Assembly: GCF_036084755.1 (NCBI RefSeq)
Contig: NZ_CP107968.1
Span: forward strand, 2,920,501-2,984,500
From: Streptomyces sp. NBC_00370
Lineage (GTDB): Bacteria > Actinomycetota > Actinomycetes > Streptomycetales > Streptomycetaceae
Direction of reading: 5' to 3'
DNA length: 64,000 bases
The notes under the pieces were generated by a model. It was not told where the DNA came from. It made no database searches and saw only the letters and a program-made list of their open reading frames with translations. Shown here piece by piece: positions 27,763 through 36,230 of this stretch (positions are counted from its first letter, which is position 1; every line of letters begins with the position of its first letter). Position numbers and translations under genes: made by a program.

Positions 27763-28161
27763 TCAGTCGGCCCGCGTCCGGCGGCGGCCCGTGGCGGACT
27801 CGCCCCGGCGGAGTTCGGTGAGGTAGCCGACGACCGCGTCGCGGTTGCGGGTCAGGACGTCGATACGTCCGGTCAGCCGGTCGCGTTCCTGTTCGAGTGC
27901 CGCCACCGTCTCGGGGGTGACGCCTTCGAAGACGATCGGATCGCGCGGTGACTCCAGGCAGGGCAGAATCCCGCGGATCACCTGCGTCGACAGGCCGGCG
28001 TCCAGCAGTTCGCGGATCTGCTGGACGCGGCCCAGGGCGCTCTCGTCGTAGTCGCGGTAGTTGTTGGGCCCGCGGGCCGACGTGATCAGGCCCTTGGCCT
28101 CGTAGAACCGCACTTGCCGCGCCGAGGCGCCCGCCCGTGCCGCCAGCTCACCGATACGCAC
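27763..28161 (-). CDS. MerR-family transcriptional regulator
   Basis: A 132-residue MerR regulator. The N-terminal winged helix is MRIGELAARAGASARQVRFYEAKGLI, followed by the wing RDYDESALGRVQQIRELLDAGLS. A dimerising coiled coil (ALEQERDRLTGRIDVLTRNRDAV) and a short Arg-rich tail complete it. No metal-binding Cys set is seen, so it probably senses an organic effector or stress. The start is GTG. It is divergent from a serine hydrolase gene, with a perfect inverted repeat in the shared promoter. Confidence 0.88.
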   Translation of the reverse strand: MRIGELAARAGASARQVRFYEAKGLITSARGPNNYRDYDESALGRVQQIRELLDAGLSTQVIRGILPCLESPRDPIVFEGVTPETVAALEQERDRLTGRIDVLTRNRDAVVGYLTELRRGESATGRRRTRAD

Positions 28162-28180
28162 ACCGGCAGCGTACCGCTTG

Positions 28181-28202
28181 ACCTTGACACCGGCGTCAAG
28201 GT
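28181..28202. promoter_or_regulatory. MerR-type operator
   Basis: ACCTTGAC (28181-28188) and GTCAAGGT (28195-28202) are perfect inverted arms around a 6-bp spacer, between the divergent MerR and serine hydrolase genes. TTGAC within the left arm can serve as a -35 element, the usual placement of a MerR site between -35 and -10. Confidence 0.8.
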
Positions 28203-28216
28203 TTGACGCTGTCCCT

Positions 28217-29365
28217 ATGACTCAACTGAACGGAACCGTCGGCCCACGATTCGAACCCGTCCGCGACGCCGTGGCGGACCAGCTGCGCAGCGGCGCCGAG
28301 GTCGGCCTGTCGCTGTTCGTCGACATCGACGGCAGGCCGGAGGTGGACCTGTGGGGCGGCCACAGTGACGCGGCGCGCACGCGCCCCTGGGAGCGCGACA
28401 CGATCACCAATGTGTGGTCGATCACGAAGAGCGTGACCAGCCTCGCCGCCCTGCTGCTCGTCGACGCCGGCGAGCTGGACCTGTACGCACCGGTCGCCCG
28501 CTACTGGCCCGAGTTCGCCGCGAACGGGAAAGAGCACGTCGAGGTGCGGCATCTGCTGTCACACACCTCGGGGGTGTCCGGCCTCGACCGCCCCGCGCGG
28601 CTCGACGACCTGTACGACGTGCGCGCCGCGGCCGCCCGGATGGCCTCCCAGGCGCCCTGGTGGCAGCCCGGCTCGGCCTCCGGCTATCACGTCCTGAGCT
28701 ACGGCCATCTGGTCGGCGAACTGGTGCACCGGCTGACCGGCCGGTCGCTGCGCGACTTCACGCACCAGCACCTTGTCCGGCCGAGCGGCGCCGACTTCGG
28801 GATCGGACTGCGCGACGCCGACCTGGCGCGGGTCGCCGACGTCATCCCCCCGGCGATCGACGTCGATCCCTCGGCGCTCGGCCGCGACACCGTCGCGTAC
28901 AAGACCTTCACCGGCCCCTCGTTCGGTGCGGGCGCGGCCAACACCCCTGCCTGGCGCGCCGCCGAGCTGGGCGCGGCCAACGGACACGGGAACGCCCGGT
29001 CGGTGGCCGAGATTCTCGCCCCCGTCGCCCGCGAGGGAGCCGCCGGCCACGGCCGACTCCTCAAACCGGCCACCATCGGCCGCGTCTTCGACGAACAGTC
29101 CAGGGGCACGGACCTCGTCAACGGGCTGCATCTGAGGTGGGGCATCGGATACGCGCTGCCCGACCGGCGCACCCTGCCCTGGATCCCCGACGGCCGGATC
29201 GCGTTCTGGGGCGGCTGGGGCGGCTCGATGGCCGTCCTTGACCTCGACCGGCACATGACCATCAGTTACGTCATGAACCGGATGGGGGCCGACATCCTGG
29301 GCTCGCAGCGGGCCGCGGCCTACATCACCGCCGTCTACCGGGCGCTGGGCGCCGCCGATCGGTGA
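28217..29365 (+). CDS. Serine hydrolase, beta-lactamase/EstB family
   Basis: A 382-residue penicillin-binding-fold hydrolase, probably an esterase. The nucleophile motif SxxK is SITKS (about residue 74). The Tyr motif lies near YHVLSYGHLVGE, and a C-terminal GGWGGS replaces the KTG box, as in EstB-type esterases. No signal peptide is seen, so it should be cytosolic. The ATG at 28217 starts 15 bases after the MerR operator, so the leader is very short or absent; the MerR protein almost certainly controls this gene. Confidence 0.85.
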   Translation: MTQLNGTVGPRFEPVRDAVADQLRSGAEVGLSLFVDIDGRPEVDLWGGHSDAARTRPWERDTITNVWSITKSVTSLAALLLVDAGELDLYAPVARYWPEFAANGKEHVEVRHLLSHTSGVSGLDRPARLDDLYDVRAAAARMASQAPWWQPGSASGYHVLSYGHLVGELVHRLTGRSLRDFTHQHLVRPSGADFGIGLRDADLARVADVIPPAIDVDPSALGRDTVAYKTFTGPSFGAGAANTPAWRAAELGAANGHGNARSVAEILAPVAREGAAGHGRLLKPATIGRVFDEQSRGTDLVNGLHLRWGIGYALPDRRTLPWIPDGRIAFWGGWGGSMAVLDLDRHMTISYVMNRMGADILGSQRAAAYITAVYRALGAADR

Positions 29366-29375
29366 GGGACGTGTC

Positions 29376-29999
29376 TCAGGACAGCGGCCAGTTGTGGAGC
29401 GCGGCGTCGGTCATCTCCTGGAGTTCGGCGCGGTCGACGCCGCTCGCGGCCTGGACGGCGATGCCGAAGGCCAGCGTCGTGACGTAGCGGGCCAGCAGGC
29501 CCGGGTCGGCCTCGGGCGGCAGGTCGCCCTCGTCCACGGCCCGCTGGAAGCGCTCGTGGACGCTGGAGTAGCTGTTGTTGCGCCAGGCAACGAGCAGGTC
29601 GCGGACCTCACGGCCCGAGTCGCTGACGGTCAGGGCGCCCTGGACGCCCATGCAACCGTGGGGCTGGGCCGGGCGGGTGGTGGTCCTGATGGTGCCGGCC
29701 AGGATCGCCGTGGCGACGCCGTGGGCGGTCGGCTCCTCCAGGGCGCGGGTCAGATAGGCGCTCGGGCCTTCGGTGTAGCGCTCCAGGGCCTTGCGGAACA
29801 GCCCCTCCTTGTTGCCGAAGGCCGCGTACATGCTGGTGGTGGAGATGCCCATCGCGCCGGTCAGATTGGCCAGGCTGGCCCCCTCGTAGCCGTGCTCCCA
29901 GAACACGAGCATGGCGCGCTCCAGGGCCTCGTCGGTGTCGAACCCCCGCGGTCGGCCGATCGGGCCGGTCTGTTTCGTCTCCACGCCTGTTGTCTCCAC
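29376..29999 (-). CDS. TetR-family transcriptional regulator
   Basis: A 207-residue TetR repressor. The helix-turn-helix is near residues 25-70 (ALERAMLVFWEHGYEGASLANLTGAMGISTTSMYAAFGNKEGLF). The C-terminal ligand domain contains QPHGCMGVQGAL, a Cys-bearing stretch common in regulators of reductase genes. The GTG at 29999 is used; a second GTG at 29984 has a better spaced GGAG and could be the real start. It is divergent from an SDR operon, with an inverted repeat between them. Confidence 0.87.
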   Translation of the reverse strand: METTGVETKQTGPIGRPRGFDTDEALERAMLVFWEHGYEGASLANLTGAMGISTTSMYAAFGNKEGLFRKALERYTEGPSAYLTRALEEPTAHGVATAILAGTIRTTTRPAQPHGCMGVQGALTVSDSGREVRDLLVAWRNNSYSSVHERFQRAVDEGDLPPEADPGLLARYVTTLAFGIAVQAASGVDRAELQEMTDAALHNWPLS

Positions 30000-30015
30000 G
30001 CCCCCAGGTTACCTC

Positions 30016-30073
30016 TTCCGCATCGATCGCTACGGAAGTGCTACGTTCGAGTTCTGCATCGAGCGATGCGGAA
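30016..30073. promoter_or_regulatory. Putative TetR operator pair
   Basis: TTCCGCATCG (30016-30025) is the perfect inverse of CGATGCGGAA (30064-30073). The right arm also lies within a local palindrome GCATCG-AG-CGATGC (30057-30070). The sites flank the likely promoter region between the divergent TetR and SDR genes and may bind two dimers. Confidence 0.6.
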
Positions 30074-30092
30074 ATCGAAGGAGGTTGTCCCC

Positions 30093-30833
30093 GTGGGACT
30101 ACTCGCCGGTAAGACCGCACTCGTCACCGGAGGCAGCGCGGGCATCGGCCTGGCCACCGCCGTAAGGCTGGCGGCCGAGGGCGCACACGTGTTCATCACC
30201 GGCCGGCGCGAGGCGGAACTCGAAGCGGCCGTCGAGGCGATCGGTCCGGCGGCCACCGGAGTGACCGGCGACATCGCGGACCTGGCCGATCTGGACCGGC
30301 TGTACGAGGCGGTCAGCGGCCGGGGACACGGCCTGGACGTGCTGTTCGCGAACGCCGCCGTCGCCTCGCTCGCGACACTCGACGAGATCACCGAGGAGCA
30401 CTTCGACGCCCTCTTCGCCGTCAACGTCCGGGGCACGCTGTTCACCGTCCAGAAGGCGCTGCCGCTGCTCAACGAGGGTGCGTCGGTGATCCTGAACGGC
30501 TCCACCAACGGGGACGTCGGTGACGCGGGGCTCGGCGTGTACGCGGCGACCAAGGCCGCCGTCCGGTCGTTCTCCCGTACCTGGGCCAACGAGCTCAAGG
30601 GCCGCGGCATCCGGATCAACACGGTCACACCGGGCCCCACCGAAACCCCCGCCCTGGCCGCGCTCACCCCCGACGCGGAGCGGTTCCGGCGGGAACTGTC
30701 CGCGCGCGTGCCGCTGGGCCGGCTCGGGCACCCCGAGGAGGTCGCCGCCGCCGTGGCCTTCCTCGCCTCCGGGCAGAGCAGCTTCATCACCGGTTCGAGC
30801 CTGTACGTCGACGGCGGCCTGAACCAGATCTGA
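30093..30833 (+). CDS. Short-chain dehydrogenase/reductase (SDR)
   Basis: Classical SDR of 246 residues. The cofactor motif is TGGSAGIG, the structural NNAG equivalent is FANAAVAS, and the catalytic pair is YAATK with an upstream Ser in LNGSTNG. It ends with the usual SSLYVDGGLNQI. The GTG at 30093 is preceded by AAGGAGG 8 bases away and gives the normal family length. It is the first gene of a three-gene operon apparently controlled by the divergent TetR. Confidence 0.9.
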   Translation: MGLLAGKTALVTGGSAGIGLATAVRLAAEGAHVFITGRREAELEAAVEAIGPAATGVTGDIADLADLDRLYEAVSGRGHGLDVLFANAAVASLATLDEITEEHFDALFAVNVRGTLFTVQKALPLLNEGASVILNGSTNGDVGDAGLGVYAATKAAVRSFSRTWANELKGRGIRINTVTPGPTETPALAALTPDAERFRRELSARVPLGRLGHPEEVAAAVAFLASGQSSFITGSSLYVDGGLNQI

Positions 30834-30848
30834 GAGGACGGTCGGCCG

Positions 30849-31259
30849 ATGCCCGACAGCCAGCCCATGTCCGACGACGACCTGCGCGCGTTCTACCTGC
30901 GCTACGTCAAGGCCCTCAACGCCCATGAGTTCGACCACATGGACGAGTTCATCAACGACCGGACCACGCTCAACGGTGAGCCGGCCACCCGCGACGACCT
31001 CCTCGCGGTGCAGCGGCAGGACGTGGCCGCGGTGCCCGATCTGCACTGGGAGCTCAAGGAACTGCTCTTCGACGGGGACCGGTTGGCGGCCCGTCTCGTC
31101 AACACCGGTACTCCGGTGCGGGAGTGGCTCGGCGTGCCGCCCACCGGCGGCTCGTTCGAGATTGTCGAGTACGCCATCTACCAGGTCCGTGACGGGCGGT
31201 TCGTCCATATGACGGCCCTGCACGACGCCGGCGAGATGCGCCGGCAACTCACCAGCTGA
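30849..31259 (+). CDS. SnoaL-like/ester-cyclase family protein
   Basis: A 136-residue NTF2-fold protein of the SnoaL-like group. It begins with a helix ([27 protein letters not shown]), followed by the sheet pattern [27 protein letters not shown] and [21 protein letters not shown]. Such proteins are cyclases, isomerases or stress proteins; no substrate can be inferred. It sits 15 bases after the SDR gene with its own GAGAGGA ribosome site. A later ATG at 30867 is possible. Confidence 0.8.
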   Translation: MPDSQPMSDDDLRAFYLRYVKALNAHEFDHMDEFINDRTTLNGEPATRDDLLAVQRQDVAAVPDLHWELKELLFDGDRLAARLVNTGTPVREWLGVPPTGGSFEIVEYAIYQVRDGRFVHMTALHDAGEMRRQLTS

Positions 31260-31284
31260 CCAGCTTATTTCGAGAGGAACACGC

Positions 31285-31971
31285 ATGACCGTCACACTGA
31301 TCACCGGGGCCAACAAGGGCATCGGCTTCGAGACAGCACGACAGCTCCTGGAGCTGGGCCACGACGTCTACATCGGCGCGCGTGACACCGAGCGCGGCGA
31401 GAAGGCGGCGGCGACGCTCGGCGCGCGATTCGTCCAGCTCGACGTGACCGACGACGCGTCGGTGAACAGCGCGCTGGCGACGATCGGCGCTGCCGAGGGC
31501 CGGCTCGACGTACTGGTGCACAACGCCGGCATCCTGGGGGCCGGAGTCACCGACGGCCCCACGGCGCTGCGGGCCTTCGACACCAACGCGGTGGGCATGG
31601 TGCGCGTCACGGAGGCGGCGCTTCCGCTGCTGCGCGAGTCCGCGAACCCGACCGTGGTGACCGTGTCGAGCAGCGCCGGGTCCTTCTGGGCGGTGACCAA
31701 TCCGGAACGGCCCGAGTTCAACCTGCCGTTGGCGCTGTACTCCGCGTCCAAGTCGGCGGCCACCATGCTCACCGTCCAGTACGCCAAGTCCCAGCCGGGC
31801 ATCAAGTTCAACGCGGTCGAGCCCGGCACCACAGCGACCGATCTGACCGCGGCGTTCGGCATAGGGAGGGCGCCCGAGGAGAGCGCCAGGGTCGTCGTAC
31901 GGCTGGCCACGCTCGGCGCGGACGGGCCGACCGGGACGTTCCAGGACGAGAACGGGGAAGTGCCCTGGTAG
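31285..31971 (+). CDS. Short-chain dehydrogenase/reductase (second SDR of the operon)
   Basis: SDR of 228 residues resembling the carbonyl reductase-like branch. The cofactor motif is TGANKGIG, then HNAGILG, catalytic YSASK and the C-terminal PGTTATDL region. ATG 31285 has GAGAGGAA 6 bases upstream. It is the last gene of the TetR-flanked operon and converges on the FAD monooxygenase gene (34-bp gap). Confidence 0.88.
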   Translation: MTVTLITGANKGIGFETARQLLELGHDVYIGARDTERGEKAAATLGARFVQLDVTDDASVNSALATIGAAEGRLDVLVHNAGILGAGVTDGPTALRAFDTNAVGMVRVTEAALPLLRESANPTVVTVSSSAGSFWAVTNPERPEFNLPLALYSASKSAATMLTVQYAKSQPGIKFNAVEPGTTATDLTAAFGIGRAPEESARVVVRLATLGADGPTGTFQDENGEVPW

Positions 31972-32005
31972 GCGGCGGAGTTGGCGTCCCGTCCGGCGAG
32001 CGGCG

Positions 32006-33475
32006 TCAGGTGCGGGCCGCGAGGTAGCCGTCCGGGCGGACGAGGACGAGTTCGCCGGGGCGGGGCGCGTAGATCCGCTGGAACTCGCCCTGGCTGTCCA
32101 CGATGTCGTCGCCGCCCCTGGCCCGCCCGGCGCTGGTGATCCGGTGGACGTGCAGATGGTCCGGGGTGGCGAGGGCGGGCAGGGCCGGGTCGTCGCTGTC
32201 GAACGCGATCAGGTTCCACTGCGGGCCCCGGAGCAGGTCGAAGAGGTCGCTGCCGAGCGCGGAGCCGTGCAGGCCGGTGACGTTGGGCGCGCGGTAGCCG
32301 GCGCTGCCGTAGCGCACGGCCAGGCCGGTGGTGGTCGCGTCGTCGGTGATCTCGCCGAGGGTCGCGCTCAGCGACGCGACGTCGCCGGTGGCCTGTTCGG
32401 TCGTCCGGTCAATCTTCTCCGTGCTCAGCGCAAGCACCTTGCGGGCGACGGGGATCCGCTCGGCGCCGTAGCTGTCCAGCAGCACGGGCGACGCGCCCCG
32501 CGTGACGGCGGCCAGTTTCCAGCCGAGGTTGTACGCGTCCTGGATCCCGGTGTTCATGCCCTGGCCGCCGGCCGGTGAGTGGACGTGCGCCGCGTCGCCC
32601 GCGAGCAGCACACGTCCCTTGCGGTAGTCCTCGGCCATCCGGACGTTGACGCGGTAGACCGACAGCCAGTCGGCACTCGTCAGCGTGACGGCGCCCGCGC
32701 CGGCTCGCTCGTCGACCAGCCGCTGGTAGAACTCCCTTGTCAGGGTGGCCGGTTGGGTGGCGGGGTCGGCGGGGGTCTGTATCTGCCACAGGTCACTGTG
32801 GGGCAGCGGCGTGAGGATCAGCATCCCGCCGTCGGAAGGCCAGACGTGCATCCGGGTGCGGTCGAGTCCTCCGGCGGTGACGTCCCCGATGTACCAGCGC
32901 TGCTCCTCGTTGGTCTCGCCCTCCAGCGGGACGCCGATCAGCTGCCGGACCGCGCTCTTCCCGCCGTCGGCCGCGACGACGTACCGCGCCCGCACGGCAC
33001 TGTCACCCTGTGGCGTCCGCAGGCTGACCGTGGCCCCGTCCTCGTCCTGGACGAGATCGAGAGCCGTCACACCCCACTCCACCGCGCCGCCCAGCTCGTA
33101 CAGCCGCTCGCGCAGCGCGTGTTCGACGTCGAACTGCCCGATCCACAGCGGGTCGGGGTACGGCGTGTGGAAGCTGTCCCTGGCACGGGCCGTGATCGAG
33201 GGCTGCTCGACGACCCCGCCGGACGGTTCGTGCAGCCGTACCGGGAGATCGGCCACGCCGTGCCGTACGACGTGATCGACGGCGCCGAGGTCGTCCAGCA
33301 CCTCCAGCGTCCTGGGCTGGACGGTCTTCGCCTTGGAGGCCCTGTTGGGTGTGGTTTCGCGTTCCACGACGCGGCAGTCGACGCCCCGCCGGACGAGATC
33401 GCAGGCCAGCGTGAGCCCTACCGGTCCCGCGCCGACGATGAGGACGTCGGTTCCGGGCATGCCGCTTCCAGCCAT
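32006..33475 (-). CDS. FAD-dependent monooxygenase (PheA/TfdB family)
   Basis: Class A flavoprotein monooxygenase, 489 residues. The dinucleotide motif is IVGAGPVGLTLA, then the central VVAADGGKSAVRQLI (DG motif), and the second FAD motif GDAAHVHSPAGGQGMNTGIQD. The C-terminal domain is thioredoxin-like. Relatives hydroxylate phenols or polyketide aromatics using NAD(P)H. The ATG at 33475 follows a GAGGGAA ribosome site 4 bases upstream. It is divergent from a TetR gene with two palindromic operators in the 77-bp gap. Confidence 0.88.
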   Translation of the reverse strand: MAGSGMPGTDVLIVGAGPVGLTLACDLVRRGVDCRVVERETTPNRASKAKTVQPRTLEVLDDLGAVDHVVRHGVADLPVRLHEPSGGVVEQPSITARARDSFHTPYPDPLWIGQFDVEHALRERLYELGGAVEWGVTALDLVQDEDGATVSLRTPQGDSAVRARYVVAADGGKSAVRQLIGVPLEGETNEEQRWYIGDVTAGGLDRTRMHVWPSDGGMLILTPLPHSDLWQIQTPADPATQPATLTREFYQRLVDERAGAGAVTLTSADWLSVYRVNVRMAEDYRKGRVLLAGDAAHVHSPAGGQGMNTGIQDAYNLGWKLAAVTRGASPVLLDSYGAERIPVARKVLALSTEKIDRTTEQATGDVASLSATLGEITDDATTTGLAVRYGSAGYRAPNVTGLHGSALGSDLFDLLRGPQWNLIAFDSDDPALPALATPDHLHVHRITSAGRARGGDDIVDSQGEFQRIYAPRPGELVLVRPDGYLAART

Positions 33476-33500
33476 GATTCCCTCTTCCGTCAAGTCTTTA

Positions 33501-33516
33501 GATGCGGTGCTGCATC
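33501..33516. promoter_or_regulatory. TetR operator, copy 1
   Basis: GATGC and GCATC arms around 6 bp form a 16-bp palindrome, 26 bp upstream of the monooxygenase start. One more base (A/T) pairs on each side. A second copy of the same design lies 43 bp away at the TetR start. Confidence 0.72.
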
Positions 33517-33543
33517 TAATTTCACGCTACGGCAGCCTGATAA

Positions 33544-33559
33544 GATGCGCAAGTGCATC
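33544..33559. promoter_or_regulatory. TetR operator, copy 2 (overlaps TetR start codon)
   Basis: The same GATGC-N6-GCATC palindrome as at 33501-33516, here covering the GTG start codon of the TetR gene (33553). Binding would block the regulator's own expression. The 43-bp spacing of the copies equals about four helical turns. Confidence 0.72.
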
Positions 33560-34197
33560 CAAAGAAAGCCGCAGAGCCGACGGAGCCCGCGCCGACGGAG
33601 CCCGCGCCGCCGCAACGCCGTCGCGGCGCGGCACTGGAAGAAGCGCTGCTGGCCGCCGCGTGGGCGGTGCTGCGCGAGAACGGCTATGCCGGGTTCACCC
33701 TCGAAGCGGTGGCCAACCGCGCGGACACCAGCCGTCCGGTCATCGCCCGCCGCTGGGCGACCCGCAACGACCTGCTGCACGCGACCATCGCGCACGCCGG
33801 CACGGCCAGGTCGCCCTCGCTGCCGGACACCGGCAGCCTGCGCGAGGATCTGATCGCCCTCATGCGCGAGATGAACGACGACCGGCTCGACTTCGCGACG
33901 GTGTTGGGCGTGCAGCTCGGCGGCTACTACCAGGAGACCGGCCGGACCCTCGCCGACGTGCGCGACATGATGGTCGACGCGCAGGAGCCGGTGGTCGACA
34001 CGATCCTCGCGGCGGCGGTCGACCGCGGCGATGCGGACCCCGGTCGGCTGACGGCGCGCATCCGGTCGCTGCCCATGGACCTGCTGCGCCACCAGGTCTT
34101 CATGACGCTCCAGCCGATGCCGGACGAGGGCATCGTGGAGATCGTCGACACGGTCTTCCTGCCCCTCGTCCGCCCCGCTGGTTCGACGGGCACGTGA
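33553..34197 (+). CDS. TetR-family transcriptional regulator
   Basis: A 214-residue TetR protein. The Pro/Ala-rich N-terminus (PTEPAPTEPAPP) precedes the helix-turn-helix (ALEEALLAAAWAVLRENGYAGFTLEAVANRADTSRPVIARRW) and the C-terminal TetR_C-type domain. The GTG at 33553 sits inside an operator-like palindrome with no clear ribosome site, so the message could be leaderless or nearly so. It ends one base before the convergent LysR gene. Confidence 0.86.
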   Translation: MHPKKAAEPTEPAPTEPAPPQRRRGAALEEALLAAAWAVLRENGYAGFTLEAVANRADTSRPVIARRWATRNDLLHATIAHAGTARSPSLPDTGSLREDLIALMREMNDDRLDFATVLGVQLGGYYQETGRTLADVRDMMVDAQEPVVDTILAAAVDRGDADPGRLTARIRSLPMDLLRHQVFMTLQPMPDEGIVEIVDTVFLPLVRPAGSTGT

Positions 34198-35142
34198 TCA
34201 GCGCTCGGTGTCCTCGATCGTCTTCCAGGACGGACGCCAGACCGGCTCGGCGAGCGGTGCCAGGCTTCGGAAGTGCTTCATGACGGGCCGGAGTCCGGGG
34301 TGGGGGTTCACCCTCGGGATGATCAGCGAGAGCGGATAGGCGAGCGTCGGATTCACCACCGGGATGCGCCGCAGGTCGTAGTGGGGCGGCCAGATGTACC
34401 GGTCGCGCGAGCCCACGAAGGTCGCCATGTCGGCGGAGTCCGCGAGGATGTCCAGCAGTACCTCGTTACCGAAGTTGGGACCCGCCGCGTCGATGCGCAG
34501 ATCGAAGCGGGTCGCCAACTCGTCGTAGAACTCGCCCCATTCGGTCTGCGGCGCGATCCCCGGCACCCAGATCCGATGCCCGCGCAGCCGGGACGGGGTC
34601 AGGGTGCGCGCGGAGGCGAGCGGGTGCCGGGGGCCGACGAGGAATTCCAGCGGGGAGTCGAAGGTGTGGATCATCCGCACGTCGCCCGGCAGCGCGGCCG
34701 GGTCGGTGACCGAGCGGAACGAGGCGTCGACATCGCCCGCCTGGACCGCGGCGACGGCCAGCCGCGGGTCGTTGACCCTGAGCGTCACGACATCGAGGTC
34801 GGTCCCGGGATGCGCCCGCCAGTAGTCGTGCAGGATGACGGCCTGCGCCGACCGCAGGCCGAGTACGTCGATCCGCAGGGCCCGCGAGCCCGGTCTGATC
34901 GCGGAGACGGCGCGGTCGACACCCGTGACGATGTTCCGGGCGTGCGGCAGGAAGGCCTGGCCGTCGACGGTCAGCTCGACGCCCCGGGCGGTACGGGTGA
35001 ACAGGCTGACGCCGAGCCCGCGCTCCAGGGTCGCGATCCGCTTCGACACGGCCTGCTGTGTCACGCCCAGTTCGTCGGCCGCCTGCTGGAGCTGTCCCAG
35101 CTCGGCCGCGCGGACGAACGAGCGCACCGCCTCGGTATCCAT
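34198..35142 (-). CDS. LysR-family transcriptional regulator
   Basis: A 314-residue LysR regulator. The N-terminal helix-turn-helix is VRAAELGQLQQAADELGVTQQAVSKRIATLERGLGVSLFTRT. The two-lobed effector domain covers about residues 90-290. The gene following it on the same strand in genome order is not divergently arranged, so its target is not obvious. A palindrome and its near copy lie 20-60 bp upstream of the start and suggest autoregulation. It ends immediately against the convergent TetR gene. Confidence 0.88.
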   Translation of the reverse strand: MDTEAVRSFVRAAELGQLQQAADELGVTQQAVSKRIATLERGLGVSLFTRTARGVELTVDGQAFLPHARNIVTGVDRAVSAIRPGSRALRIDVLGLRSAQAVILHDYWRAHPGTDLDVVTLRVNDPRLAVAAVQAGDVDASFRSVTDPAALPGDVRMIHTFDSPLEFLVGPRHPLASARTLTPSRLRGHRIWVPGIAPQTEWGEFYDELATRFDLRIDAAGPNFGNEVLLDILADSADMATFVGSRDRYIWPPHYDLRRIPVVNPTLAYPLSLIIPRVNPHPGLRPVMKHFRSLAPLAEPVWRPSWKTIEDTER

Positions 35143-35162
35143 CGCCCGATCGTATGCGCGCC

Positions 35163-35203
35163 CAACCGATGGTTGTGGCCTACCCCAACGGATGGTTGTG
35201 GCC
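35163..35203. promoter_or_regulatory. Repeated LysR-type site
   Basis: CAACC-GAT-GGTTG (35163-35175) is a perfect 13-bp palindrome upstream of the LysR start. A 19-bp segment containing it recurs directly 23 bp later (35185-35203) with one changed base. The 23-bp period is about two helical turns. Confidence 0.65.
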
Positions 35204-35211
35204 GGCCGCCG

Positions 35212-36141
35212 TCACTTCGACTCGAGCCGCCCCAGCGGGTGGGGGCCGGCCAAGGACTCCTTCACCGCCGTCCAGCCGGCGCTGTCGATGCCGAGCGCGT
35301 GGCGCAGATAGGCCACGGTGACCTGCTGGAGCAGGGCGACGCGCTCGGGGCTCTCGTCGGTGGTCTCGGCGGCCCGGTAGCCGGAGATGCCGCCGAGGAA
35401 GTGCTCGGCCCCGAACAGGGTGAGCAGGCTCTTGTCGCCGGGGGCCAGGACGTACGGATCGGTTGTCCAGTCCGCTCCCCTGACGGTCAGCGGCAGGATG
35501 TCCTTGTCCCCGGCGACCACGAGCGCCGGGGCGCTCATGTGCCCGAAGTCCGGGTGCCGCAGCCAGGGAAGGTTCTCGGCGGCGAAGGGCGTCAGATCGT
35601 CGCCGCCGTTGCCCGCCGTGGCCAGCAGCACGCCCGCCTTGACCCTCGGGTCGGACAGGTCGTCCGCCTGCCCGGTCTGCGGGTCACCGACGCGCAGCCC
35701 CAGCAGGACGCCCGCCGTCTGGCCGCCGAAGGAGTGGCCGGCCGCCGCGACACGGGTCCGGTCCGTGCGGCCCGCCAGACCGGGGACGGCCGCCTCCAGC
35801 ACGTCCAGGTTGTCGAGGACGTTCTTCATGTCCTCGACGCGGAAGCGCCAGAACCGCGGCCGGCGCGGATCGCCTTCGGGTACGCCCAGCGTCTTCGAGT
35901 CGAGGTGGGTGGGCTGGATCACCACGAAGCCGTGGGCGGCCCAGTGGTCGGCCAGCGGGCTGTAGCCGTCCAGCGACGAGCCGAAACCGTGGGCGAGCAG
36001 CACGATCGGCAGGTCATGTCCGGCCACCGGGGCGGAGACACGGACGCGCAGATCAGCGCCGCGCGCGGGTGGCGCGGGCAGCACGATCGGCTTGACGGTG
36101 ACGACGGTGCCAGGGGCGGGCGTGGATGCGGTGCTGGTCAT
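35212..36141 (-). CDS. Alpha/beta-hydrolase (chlorophyllase/PAF-acetylhydrolase-like)
   Basis: Serine hydrolase, 309 residues. The oxyanion region is VLLAHGFGSSLDGY, and the nucleophile elbow GHSFGG. A likely acid is the Asp in VVAGDKDILPL, and a His candidate lies in GAEHFLGG. No signal peptide is seen. The ATG at 36141 has a GGAAAGAAGTG leader. It lies upstream of the LysR gene on the same strand (69-bp gap), and may be co-transcribed with or regulated by it. Confidence 0.82.
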   Translation of the reverse strand: MTSTASTPAPGTVVTVKPIVLPAPPARGADLRVRVSAPVAGHDLPIVLLAHGFGSSLDGYSPLADHWAAHGFVVIQPTHLDSKTLGVPEGDPRRPRFWRFRVEDMKNVLDNLDVLEAAVPGLAGRTDRTRVAAAGHSFGGQTAGVLLGLRVGDPQTGQADDLSDPRVKAGVLLATAGNGGDDLTPFAAENLPWLRHPDFGHMSAPALVVAGDKDILPLTVRGADWTTDPYVLAPGDKSLLTLFGAEHFLGGISGYRAAETTDESPERVALLQQVTVAYLRHALGIDSAGWTAVKESLAGPHPLGRLESK

Positions 36142-36230
36142 GGCGGGGCACTTCTTTCCTTGGGCGAGCTTTCACGCGTTACGCTAAAACCTGCCGCCGA
36201 CGTCAGGGGCAAGCCGCTGTGACCTGGGGA

